From Hymenobacter jeollabukensis (GTDB lineage: Bacteria; Bacteroidota; Bacteroidia; Cytophagales; Hymenobacteraceae): a stretch of 64,000 bases of DNA. The notes beneath the pieces were generated by a model. That model was not told where the DNA came from, made no database searches, and saw nothing but the letters and a program-made list of their open reading frames with translations. This document shows, one piece after another, positions 7,450-14,436 of this stretch. The stretch spans positions 1 to 64,000 of the forward strand of contig NZ_VAJM01000010.1 in assembly GCF_005771675.1 (NCBI RefSeq). Reading direction: 5' to 3'. The position numbers and the translations under genes were made by a program. Numbering within the stretch: the first letter of the stretch is position 1; every line of letters begins with the position of its first letter.

Positions 7450-7945
7450 GAAGTTTTTCCAGCCGCAGCCGGGTGATTTTGCGCTGTTCGTCGGCGGCAA
7501 GGATGATTTCGTCGTCGGCGTCGTTGAGCAGGCGGGCCTGCAGGATGTGCAGCATGTCCTCGGCCGATTTGCCCGAGGCCGATACGATGAAGATGTAGCC
7601 GAATTTCTGCTCGTACGCCGCGTTGCCCTCGGCCAGGGCTTGCAGGGTATCTTCGGAAGCCTGGCGCACGGCGCCCTGCTCACCCTCGGCCCAGGCGCTG
7701 GTGCTGGCGAATTTCTCGCGCAGCGCGTTCAGGTCGCCGATTTTGGGGTGGTGGGTAAAGGCTTCGCGGTAGTCGTCGGGGCCGAGGTTGTTCCAGATGC
7801 TATCGGCGTGGTCGAGCAGGGTTTCTTTGTCCGAGGCCGGGAAAACGTCGAGCATCTGCTCCACCCAGCGCGAGGCGCCGCAGCATTTGCGCAGCGCCTC
7901 GGCCAGGGCCGGCCGGTCGAGGTGGTTGAGTTCGTCGAGAGTCAT
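7439..7945 (-). CDS. uraD: OHCU decarboxylase
   Basis: 168 residues of the OHCU decarboxylase family, which converts 2-oxo-4-hydroxy-4-carboxy-5-ureidoimidazoline stereospecifically to S-allantoin with release of CO2. It is an all-helical cytoplasmic enzyme. The signature FTHHPKIGD around residues 63-71 carries the catalytic His (His66 of HHP), with SASGKSAEDML near 125-135 and the C-terminal NDADDEIILAADEQRKIT region typical of the family. Length is normal. The last codons and stop lie inside the heptad-built repeat shared with uraH, so the final two or three residues may be a by-product of that insertion. A family A repeat separates it from allE. Confidence 0.93.
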   Translation of the reverse strand: MTLDELNHLDRPALAEALRKCCGASRWVEQMLDVFPASDKETLLDHADSIWNNLGPDDYREAFTHHPKIGDLNALREKFASTSAWAEGEQGAVRQASEDTLQALAEGNAAYEQKFGYIFIVSASGKSAEDMLHILQARLLNDADDEIILAADEQRKITRLRLEKLLSA

Positions 7946-7967
7946 GGTAGGATAGTTGAACGTCGTA

Positions 7968-8101
7968 TCTGAACGTCATGTCGAGCTTGTCGAGACATCT
8001 CGCGTGCTGACGCAGGGAGTGCCCAACGATTGGAATTACTATCGAGCGAGATGTCTCGGTCCCTTGCTTGATGCGCAACATGCTCAGGATGACGTTCTGT
8101 T
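7968..8101. repeat. Inverted-repeat element, family A (asymmetric subtype)
   Basis: Left end GAACGTCATGTCGAGCTTGT, right end CAGGATGACGTTCTGTT. Shares GCTTGATGCGCA and the following right-end sequence with the element at 6846-6974. Fills the allE-uraD gap. Confidence 0.75.
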
Positions 8102-8108
8102 TTATCCG

Positions 8109-8855
8109 CTACACCGTTGTTGGAAAGCGGTTCACGTTTTTGTAGTAGATGTACACCGAGGGCTCCTGGCCCATGGCCGTGGCCCACTGCTGGCAGTAGG
8201 GCGCCATCCAGATGGAGTCGCCCTTTTTCACCGGGTACCACTGCTGGTCGAGCATGTAAATGGCCTGGCCCTGCAAATACATCAGCCCGTGCTCCATGAT
8301 GTGGGTTTCGACCATGGGCAGGTGGCCGCCGGTGCCGTAGGTGAAGATGTTTACGGCCATGTCGAAGCCCAGCTCGTTGGGCAGCAGCTCCTGAATGCGC
8401 AGGGCCTCGTCGTTCATGTAGACGGGCGCCTTGCTCAAGTCCCGCTCGCCGAAGTACACGCCCGGCGCGTCGTGGCCTGCCAGCGGCTCGTACACTTTGT
8501 GAAAAGTTAGTACCTGCGTGCCTTCGGTGGGCTGCTCGAAGCGGTATTCCTGCCCGGTGGGCACGTACACGTACTGGCCCTCAGCCAAAGTGCGCGTCTG
8601 TCCGTCGACGGTGACCTGCACCTGCCCGCCGACCACGTAGAAGAAAATCTGGCTGGCTTCGGTGCGGCCCAGCAGCTGCCCGCCCTCGCGCAGGGTAATG
8701 AGCGTCTGGCAGAGGCGGGCGCCCATCTGCTCGTTGATGATGACGTTGACGGTGCAGTTGGTCCAGCCCGGCACGTTGCTGTTGATGTAGCCATCGGGGG
8801 CAATGATGGCGTGGTTGCGCTTGACGACGGACCGGGTAAGGGCGGAAATTTCCAT
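8109..8855 (-). CDS. allE: (S)-ureidoglycine aminohydrolase, bicupin
   Basis: 248 residues with two cupin domains (about 45-125 and 165-240). The enzyme removes ammonia from S-ureidoglycine, the product of allantoate hydrolysis, giving S-ureidoglycolate; it needs manganese. The N-terminal half has APDGYINSNVPGW and the strand-turn pattern GGQLLGRTEASQIFFYVVGG; the C-terminal half holds the likely metal site, GGHLPMVETHIMEHGLMYL (Glu and His ligands) and GDSIWMAPYCQQW. These match the AllE/YlbA family closely. It is cytoplasmic. Its position between allC and uraD fits the pathway; 131 bp separate it from allC. Confidence 0.93.
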   Translation of the reverse strand: MEISALTRSVVKRNHAIIAPDGYINSNVPGWTNCTVNVIINEQMGARLCQTLITLREGGQLLGRTEASQIFFYVVGGQVQVTVDGQTRTLAEGQYVYVPTGQEYRFEQPTEGTQVLTFHKVYEPLAGHDAPGVYFGERDLSKAPVYMNDEALRIQELLPNELGFDMAVNIFTYGTGGHLPMVETHIMEHGLMYLQGQAIYMLDQQWYPVKKGDSIWMAPYCQQWATAMGQEPSVYIYYKNVNRFPTTV

Positions 8856-8986
8856 GGAAGGCGTGAGGTGGGAAAGGAGCAGGCGGCCAGTACAAAGCCC
8901 GGCCGCGGGTTCGGAATAAGGGAAAAACAGCCCGCTTACCGTGGCGGCAGCGCCCGAGCAACGGGGACGAATGACAAGTAAGCGGT

Positions 8987-10228
8987 TTAGCCGGCAGAAA
9001 TCAGCCCGGCCAGAAATTGCTCGGCCACCTGCAGGGCCGCGGCCAGGTCAGCGGGCTCCACGTTTTCGAGCGGGTTGTGGCTGATGCCGCGGTAGCAGCG
9101 CACGAAGAGCATGGTAGCCGGTGCCACCTGCGACACCGGCACCGCGTCGTGCCCGGCCCCGCTGACCAGCTCGATGACCGGGTAGCCCGCTGCGGCTACG
9201 GCCTCGCGCAGCCCGGCGTTCAGGGCCACGTCGCAGCTGACGGGGGCGGTTTGCTGCACCAGCTGCCAGTCGAGGGTGAGGCCGCGGCGGGTGGCCTGGG
9301 CTTCGGCCTGCTGGCGCAGCTGCTCGTAGGCGGCGGCCAGCTCGGCTTCGTCGGGGCTGCGCAGGTCGAGGCTGCAGACGACCTCGCCGGGAATCACGTT
9401 GCTGGCCGCGTGGGGCACCTGCAGCTTGCCCACGGTGGCCACCAGGCTGCGGCCGTGGGCGCGGGCAAACTGCTCGGCCAGGAGCACAAACTCGGCGGCG
9501 CCGGCCAGCGCGTCCTGGCGCATGGTCATCGGCACGGTGCCGGCGTGGCCGGCCATGCCCCGAAACGTCAGCTCCACCCGCCGCTGCCCGGCAATGGCCG
9601 TGACGACGGCCACCGGCACCTGCTGCTCCCAGAGCACTGGTCCCTGCTCGATGTGCGCCTCGAAGTAGCCCTGCCACTCGACGGCGGGCAGCACGTCGGC
9701 GGCCAGCTGGGTGGGGTTGCCGCCCATGGTGGTAATGGCCTCGGCCAGCGAAATGCCGGCGGCATCGGTGCGGCCGAGCAGGTCGGGCTCGAAGGCGCCG
9801 GTCAGCACTTTGGAGCCCAGGTAGGTGGTGTGAAACCGCACGCCCTCCTCGTCACTGAACGCCAGCAGCTCCAGGTGAAACGGCAGTTCGGCGCGGCGGG
9901 CGGCCAGCTGTTCCAGCAAATCCAGCCCCAGCAGCACGCCCAGCGGCCCGTCGAAGCGGCCGGCATTCACCACCGTGTCGATGTGCGAGCCAATGACGAA
10001 CGTCTTGGCCCCAGGCCGGGCGCTGGCCAGCCGCCCGCGCAGGTTGCCGATGTTGTCGACGCGCACCTCCAGGCCAGCCTGCTGCATCCACTGCTGCACC
10101 AAGTCGCGTCCCTGCACGAAAGCCGGGGTACCGAAGGTGCGCGTAACCACGCCCGCTTCCTCGCTGATGGCGGCCAATTGCTCGATGCGGCGCATGAGCT
10201 GCGCCGCGCGTTCCGGATAGTTGCTCAT
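8987..10228 (-). CDS. allC: Allantoate amidohydrolase, M20 family
   Basis: 413 residues of the M20D-type Zn/Mn-dependent amidohydrolases. It hydrolyses allantoate to S-ureidoglycine, CO2 and ammonia. Metal ligands are visible: GSHIDTVVNAGRFDGPLG (His82 and Asp93), FSDEEGVRF (Glu127/128), EAHIEQGP (His about 193) and GISHNPLENV near the C-terminus. The dimerisation domain is the insert at about 210-325 beginning GMAGHAGTVPMTMRQDAL. The family also includes N-carbamoyl-amino-acid hydrolases, but the pathway context (allB 6 bp upstream, allE next) makes allantoate the expected substrate. Cytoplasmic; tightly linked to allB and likely co-transcribed. Confidence 0.9.
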   Translation of the reverse strand: MSNYPERAAQLMRRIEQLAAISEEAGVVTRTFGTPAFVQGRDLVQQWMQQAGLEVRVDNIGNLRGRLASARPGAKTFVIGSHIDTVVNAGRFDGPLGVLLGLDLLEQLAARRAELPFHLELLAFSDEEGVRFHTTYLGSKVLTGAFEPDLLGRTDAAGISLAEAITTMGGNPTQLAADVLPAVEWQGYFEAHIEQGPVLWEQQVPVAVVTAIAGQRRVELTFRGMAGHAGTVPMTMRQDALAGAAEFVLLAEQFARAHGRSLVATVGKLQVPHAASNVIPGEVVCSLDLRSPDEAELAAAYEQLRQQAEAQATRRGLTLDWQLVQQTAPVSCDVALNAGLREAVAAAGYPVIELVSGAGHDAVPVSQVAPATMLFVRCYRGISHNPLENVEPADLAAALQVAEQFLAGLISAG

Positions 10229-10234
10229 GAGCGG

Positions 10235-11569
10235 CTAGCGGGTAAGAATCTGGCCCAGGTTGAGCCGCACAAAGTCGGGCCGCTGGTAGGCCAGCGCGCC
10301 GGCCAGGTAGGTCTGCTCCACCACGCCGCGCAGCGTCTCGCCCACGTAGGGCGACACCTTGTGGCGGTGGTGCAGCCCGGCTTCGGTCACGGTAAACGTC
10401 GCGTCGGCGTCGAGCACCAGCAGGTCGGCGTCGTAGCCCGCTTCGAGGCGGCCCTTGCGCCCAGCCTGGCCGATGAGCTTCGCCGGGTTTTCGCTCAGCC
10501 AGCGGGCCAGGTCCGATAAAGTAGCGCCGCGCCGCTGGGCGGCCGTCCAGAGCGCGGGCAGGGCCAGCTGCAGCGAGGCAATGCCGCCCCAGGCCGTGGT
10601 GAAGTCGCCCGTGTCGATTTGCTTGAGCGCGGGCGGGGCGGGGGAGTGGTCGGTGGCCACGAAGTCGATGAGGCCGGCCTGCAGGGCTTGCCAGAGCTGC
10701 TCGTTGTTGGCCCGCTCGCGGATGGGCGGGGCGCACTTGTAGCGCGTCTGGCCGTCGGGCAGGTCCTCGGCGTTGAAAAACAAGTAGTGCTGCCCGGTTT
10801 CCACCGTCAGCGGCAGGCCCTCGGCTTTGGCCGCCGCTATCTGGGCCAGCGAGTCGGCGGAGGAAAGGTGCACGATGTGCGTGGGGCAGCCGGTGTCGCG
10901 GCACAGCCGGATCATCAGCGCCACGGCCTCGTCTTCCCAGTGTTTGGGGCGCGAGGCGAGGTAGTTCGGGTAGGAGCGTTTGTCGCCCTGCTTCCAGGTA
11001 TCGTTGTCCTCGCTCAGCTCGCAGTGCACCAGCAGCGGCACCCCGTGGCGGGCCAGCCGGGGCATGACGGCGCGCAGGTCGGCTTCGGTGGCGTTGGGAA
11101 AGTCGTCGATGCCGGAGTGCGTGAGGAAAGCCTTGAAGCCGAGCACGCCGCGGGCCAGCAGCGGCTCCACCTCGGCCGCGTTGCCGGGCACGATGCCGCC
11201 CCAGAAGCCGCAGTTGACGTGCAGCTTACCGGCGGTGGCGGCCAGCTTCTGCTCGAAGTTGGCCACCGAGGTCGTGACCGGGCTGGAGTTCAGCGGCATG
11301 TCGACCAGCGTGGTCAGGCCGCCGGCCAGCGCGGCGCGGGTGCCCGTGTCGAAGCCCTCCCAGTCGGTGCGGCCGGGCTCGTTCAGGTGCACGTGCGGGT
11401 CGATGACGCCCGGCAGCACGGCCCGCTCCCCGACATCCGTGACGGGGCCGCCGACGGGCTCGTGTTCGGGCAGCACGGCGGCAATCCGGCCGCCTTCGAT
11501 GCGCACCACACCGGGCCGAATACCGGCCGGGGTGACAATTTTTTTACTTTTTATTGCGAAATCTGGCAT
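10235..11569 (-). CDS. allB: Allantoinase
   Basis: 444 residues of the cyclic amidohydrolase superfamily. It opens allantoin to allantoate using a binuclear metal centre. All ligand motifs can be read: DPHVHLNEPG (His59, His61), GFKAFL (Lys146, the carbamylated lysine), LVHCE (His182), HIVHLSS (His234) and VATDHSP (Asp307). The remaining residues, including PLNSSPVTTS at about 92-101, fit allantoinase rather than dihydropyrimidinase. It is the first gene of the leftward operon allB-allC-allE-uraD-uraH-DUF6986 and faces puuD across a 449-bp gap that contains a family C repeat. Regulation is not evident; no regulator of the pathway is encoded in the window. Confidence 0.93.
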   Translation of the reverse strand: MPDFAIKSKKIVTPAGIRPGVVRIEGGRIAAVLPEHEPVGGPVTDVGERAVLPGVIDPHVHLNEPGRTDWEGFDTGTRAALAGGLTTLVDMPLNSSPVTTSVANFEQKLAATAGKLHVNCGFWGGIVPGNAAEVEPLLARGVLGFKAFLTHSGIDDFPNATEADLRAVMPRLARHGVPLLVHCELSEDNDTWKQGDKRSYPNYLASRPKHWEDEAVALMIRLCRDTGCPTHIVHLSSADSLAQIAAAKAEGLPLTVETGQHYLFFNAEDLPDGQTRYKCAPPIRERANNEQLWQALQAGLIDFVATDHSPAPPALKQIDTGDFTTAWGGIASLQLALPALWTAAQRRGATLSDLARWLSENPAKLIGQAGRKGRLEAGYDADLLVLDADATFTVTEAGLHHRHKVSPYVGETLRGVVEQTYLAGALAYQRPDFVRLNLGQILTR

Positions 11570-11751
11570 GAAGGCAGGCGTACTGTGCTACAAAATGAGA
11601 ATATTTCAAACACGAAGCACTGCCTCCCGGCGGTTCTTCGCCCGGAAAAGTTGAAAATGAGCCGCGCGGCTAGCCAACGTGCTGACTGCTAGCTTATATG
11701 CTTCTGTCTTGATGACGGTGCCCGACCAGTAAGTCCGTGCTGTTCAAACGC

Positions 11752-11905
11752 TCTCATCTTGAGCGCAGCCGAAGAACCTTCCTCGCACCCTGCACTGAAG
11801 GTTAAATCCTGGTGATGACGTTCTGACGAAAGGGCGTTGGTGGCTGCGCTTCTCGGTTGGTGCAGGATGCAAGAAAGGTCCTTCGGCTACGCTTCGGGAT
11901 GACAA
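11752..11905. repeat. Inverted-repeat element, family C
   Basis: TCATCTTGAGCGCAGCCGAA at the left is complementary, with mismatches, to TTCGGCTACGCTTCGGGATGA at the right. Inner parts CTTCCTCGCACCCTGCA and TGCAGGATGCAAGAAAGG also pair. It lies in the allB/puuD divergent gap; 11570-11750 and 11906-12018 hold only presumed leaders. Confidence 0.65.
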
Positions 11906-11948
11906 ACGTCCTCGTAACTTCCTGAACCGGTTCGCTTTGTTTCTCGCA

Positions 11949-11965
11949 GGCACCGCTTCGGTGCC
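11949..11965 (+). promoter_or_regulatory. Short leader hairpin before puuD
   Basis: GGCACCG and CGGTGCC flank a CTT loop about 54 nt before the puuD ATG. It could be a leader structure or chance in GC-rich DNA. Confidence 0.25.
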
Positions 11966-12018
11966 CGAATTTCTCTCAGTACCAGGTTCTGCCACGTCAG
12001 GGCCAAGCTTACGCGTTT

Positions 12019-13425
12019 ATGGTTTCCCTTCTCGTTTTGGTGGTTGTGCTGGCGGTGTTCCTGGTTGTCATCGGCGTCAGCGCGTTTTTGCACCGGCTGG
12101 CCCGGGGCCACAGCCGCGGCGGCGCCCTTGGTGAGGGCGGCCTGACCATGCAGGGCTTCGCCTACGCCCTCACGGTGCTGGCCGTGCTTTTTCTGCTCGC
12201 CGTGGGCTACAACTTCGCCGCCGGCTCGGCCTACGAGGGGCACCTGATGGAATGGCTCAACATCGTGGTGCGGCTGATGCACGTGACCTTCGGCATTGCC
12301 TGGATCGGGGCCTCGTTCTACTTCGTGTTCCTGGAAAACGCCCTGAACCGCACCGACAACGTGCGCGAGGAGCTGGCCGGCAACCTCTGGGCGGTGCACG
12401 GCGGCGGCTTCTACTACCTGGAGAAGTACAAGCTCGCGCCCAAGGAAATACCCAAGGCCCTGCACTGGTTTAAGTACGAGGCCTACTTTACCTGGCTGAC
12501 CGGCTTCAGCCTGCTGTGCGTGGTGTACTATTTCAACCCTTCGGCCATGCTCATCGACCCGCAGGTGCTCGATATCAGCCCGATGGCCGGGGTGGGCATT
12601 GGTATTGGCTCCTTCGTGGTGGCCTGGATTATCTACCACCTACTCTGCCGCACGCCGCTGGTCAAAAACGGCCCGCTGATGGCCGTGCTGGGCTTTCTGA
12701 TCTGCACCGCCTTTGCCTGGTTCTACTGCCAGGTGTTCAGCGCCCGGGCCGCTTACCTGCACTTCGGGGCCATGCTCGGCACACTGATGGTCGGCAACGT
12801 GTTTTTCATCATCATTCCGGCCCAGAAAGCCATGGTGAAGGCCGCCACCGAGGGCCTGCCGCTGAACCCCGAGCTGGGCAAGCACGCCGGGCTGCGCTCC
12901 TTGCACAACAACTACTTCACCCTGCCGGTGCTCTTCGTGATGGTCAGCAACCACTTCCCGAGCACCTTCGGCCACAGCTACCCCTGGCTGGTGCTGGCCG
13001 CTATTGCCTTGGGCACGGCCGGCATCAAGCACTGGCTGAACCTGCGCGAAAAGCACCAGGCCACCGGCATCGTCTTCCCGCTGGCGGCCGGGCTGCTGTT
13101 GGCCGTGGCCTTCGTGACGGCACCCAAAACCGACGCCGGGGCGGCGGCCAACTGCACGCCCAACGTGTCGATAGCCCAGGTGCAGGGCATCGTGCAGCAG
13201 CGCTGCCTCCGCTGCCACTCCGCCTCGCCCACCGACGACGTGTTCAAGTCGCCGCCGAACGGAGTGGTCTACGACTCGCCCGCGGACATCATCCGGCTCA
13301 AGGACAAGATCATGCAGCGCGTGGTCGTCACCAAGACCATGCCCCAGAACAACAAAACCGGCATGACCCAGGAGGAGCGCGACCTGATCCGCTGCTGGAT
13401 CGAGCAGGGCGCGAAGGCGGAGTAA
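12019..13425 (+). CDS. puuD: Membrane urate oxidase with C-terminal cytochrome c (PuuD)
   Basis: 468 residues, an integral membrane protein with about eight hydrophobic helices (residues 5-380) followed by a soluble c-type cytochrome domain. It oxidises urate to 5-hydroxyisourate and passes electrons to its own heme and the respiratory chain, with no need for hydrogen peroxide-forming uricase. The heme motif is CLRCH (Cys396, Cys399, His400), and KTMPQNNKTGMTQEER near 438-453 resembles the loop with the distal Met ligand. Core motifs include HVTFGIAWIGASFYFVFLEN near 92-110. It is divergent from allB and supplies the first step for the adjacent operon. No xanthine dehydrogenase or soluble uricase is encoded nearby, so urate is either imported or made elsewhere. 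Convergent with the next gene, 5 bp apart. Confidence 0.92.
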   Translation: MVSLLVLVVVLAVFLVVIGVSAFLHRLARGHSRGGALGEGGLTMQGFAYALTVLAVLFLLAVGYNFAAGSAYEGHLMEWLNIVVRLMHVTFGIAWIGASFYFVFLENALNRTDNVREELAGNLWAVHGGGFYYLEKYKLAPKEIPKALHWFKYEAYFTWLTGFSLLCVVYYFNPSAMLIDPQVLDISPMAGVGIGIGSFVVAWIIYHLLCRTPLVKNGPLMAVLGFLICTAFAWFYCQVFSARAAYLHFGAMLGTLMVGNVFFIIIPAQKAMVKAATEGLPLNPELGKHAGLRSLHNNYFTLPVLFVMVSNHFPSTFGHSYPWLVLAAIALGTAGIKHWLNLREKHQATGIVFPLAAGLLLAVAFVTAPKTDAGAAANCTPNVSIAQVQGIVQQRCLRCHSASPTDDVFKSPPNGVVYDSPADIIRLKDKIMQRVVVTKTMPQNNKTGMTQEERDLIRCWIEQGAKAE

Positions 13426-13430
13426 ACGGG

Positions 13431-14339
13431 CTAGCGGCGGCGCACTAGGGTGTAGTTCAGGCGGGCGGGCTGCAGATTGATGTGCTCCGCGTCGGGGCGC
13501 ACGGCGTAAAGGCGCAGGGTGTCGCGGCTGAGGCGGTAGGCCAGGGTGCGCTGCTGGGCGGAGTAGGGGTTGAACAGCACCGTGTTTAGGTTGCTTTCCG
13601 GCCCGATGAAGTCGATGTTGACGTCGTAGGAATGAAAGGGCGGCAGGCCCGTCACGCGGCCGTCGGCGGCCAGCAGTACCTGCACGGGGCGACCCACCGA
13701 GTCGCGGCCGGCGTACTGGCCCGCCAGCACGGCCTGGCGCACGGCGCGTTCCAGGCCCTGGTTCAGGGCGGGCTCGTCGGGCGTGTTGGTCGGGCGGAAG
13801 CGGATGCGGCGGTAGGGCACCGACTGGCGCAGGCGGTTTTGCAGGTCGTACTTATCGAGGCGGAGCACGGTGTCGCCGGCCTGCAGGCCGTAGCTCAGCT
13901 CGTAGCGGCTGCCTTCGTCGTTGTAGTCGACGTAGCTGACGGGCAGGGACTGGGCGCGGCGGCCGGGGCGCAGGTACACCTGCAGCGCGCCGCCCTCGTG
14001 GTTGTTCAGGATGGCGTCGAAGGCCACGCTGTCGGCGCGGGGGCGGCTCACGTCGATGGCAAAGGCCGTAATGTCGGCTGCGGCGGGCGTCCGGGCCACG
14101 GCCTGGGGCGAGCGGGTGCGCGTCAGGGCGTCGAGGTAAGCGGCTTTCACCCACACCCCGTTGATGAGCGGGCTGACCTGCCGGGCCAGCCTGGTCGGCG
14201 CCATGGCGGGCGTCGGGGCAGTGGCCGCCGTGGTATCGGCGGAAGCTTCGGTGGTGGGGTTGCGTTCGGAATCGGGCTGGCCGGTTTGGCAGGCGGCCAG
14301 GCCCGCGAGGGCCGCCAGGGCAACTAAGGGAAGGCGCAT
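13431..14339 (-). CDS. Lipoprotein of unknown function
   Basis: 302 residues with a lipoprotein signal: MRLPLVALAALAGLAACQ, Cys17 as the lipidation site. After a Thr/Ala/Pro linker to about residue 50 comes a domain of about 250 residues, mainly beta-strand, with motifs PLINGVWVKAAYLDAL near 57-72 and a terminal strand of ARLNYTLVRRR. The start NGVWVKAAYLDAL recalls heat-resistance or META-like lipocalin domains, but I cannot place the family. It probably sits in the outer membrane facing the periplasm. It runs opposite to puuD and 97 bp from the GH20 gene upstream, so it could be co-transcribed with it. Function unknown. Confidence 0.75.
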   Translation of the reverse strand: MRLPLVALAALAGLAACQTGQPDSERNPTTEASADTTAATAPTPAMAPTRLARQVSPLINGVWVKAAYLDALTRTRSPQAVARTPAAADITAFAIDVSRPRADSVAFDAILNNHEGGALQVYLRPGRRAQSLPVSYVDYNDEGSRYELSYGLQAGDTVLRLDKYDLQNRLRQSVPYRRIRFRPTNTPDEPALNQGLERAVRQAVLAGQYAGRDSVGRPVQVLLAADGRVTGLPPFHSYDVNIDFIGPESNLNTVLFNPYSAQQRTLAYRLSRDTLRLYAVRPDAEHINLQPARLNYTLVRRR

Positions 14340-14436
14340 AACAGGGAAGGAGTGGGCACGTCGGCCGCCGCAAGCTACGGCCGGCGCGGGGTTTCCGTTC
14401 GATGGCCAGCCCGGTTGGCCCTGGCAACGACTGTCA

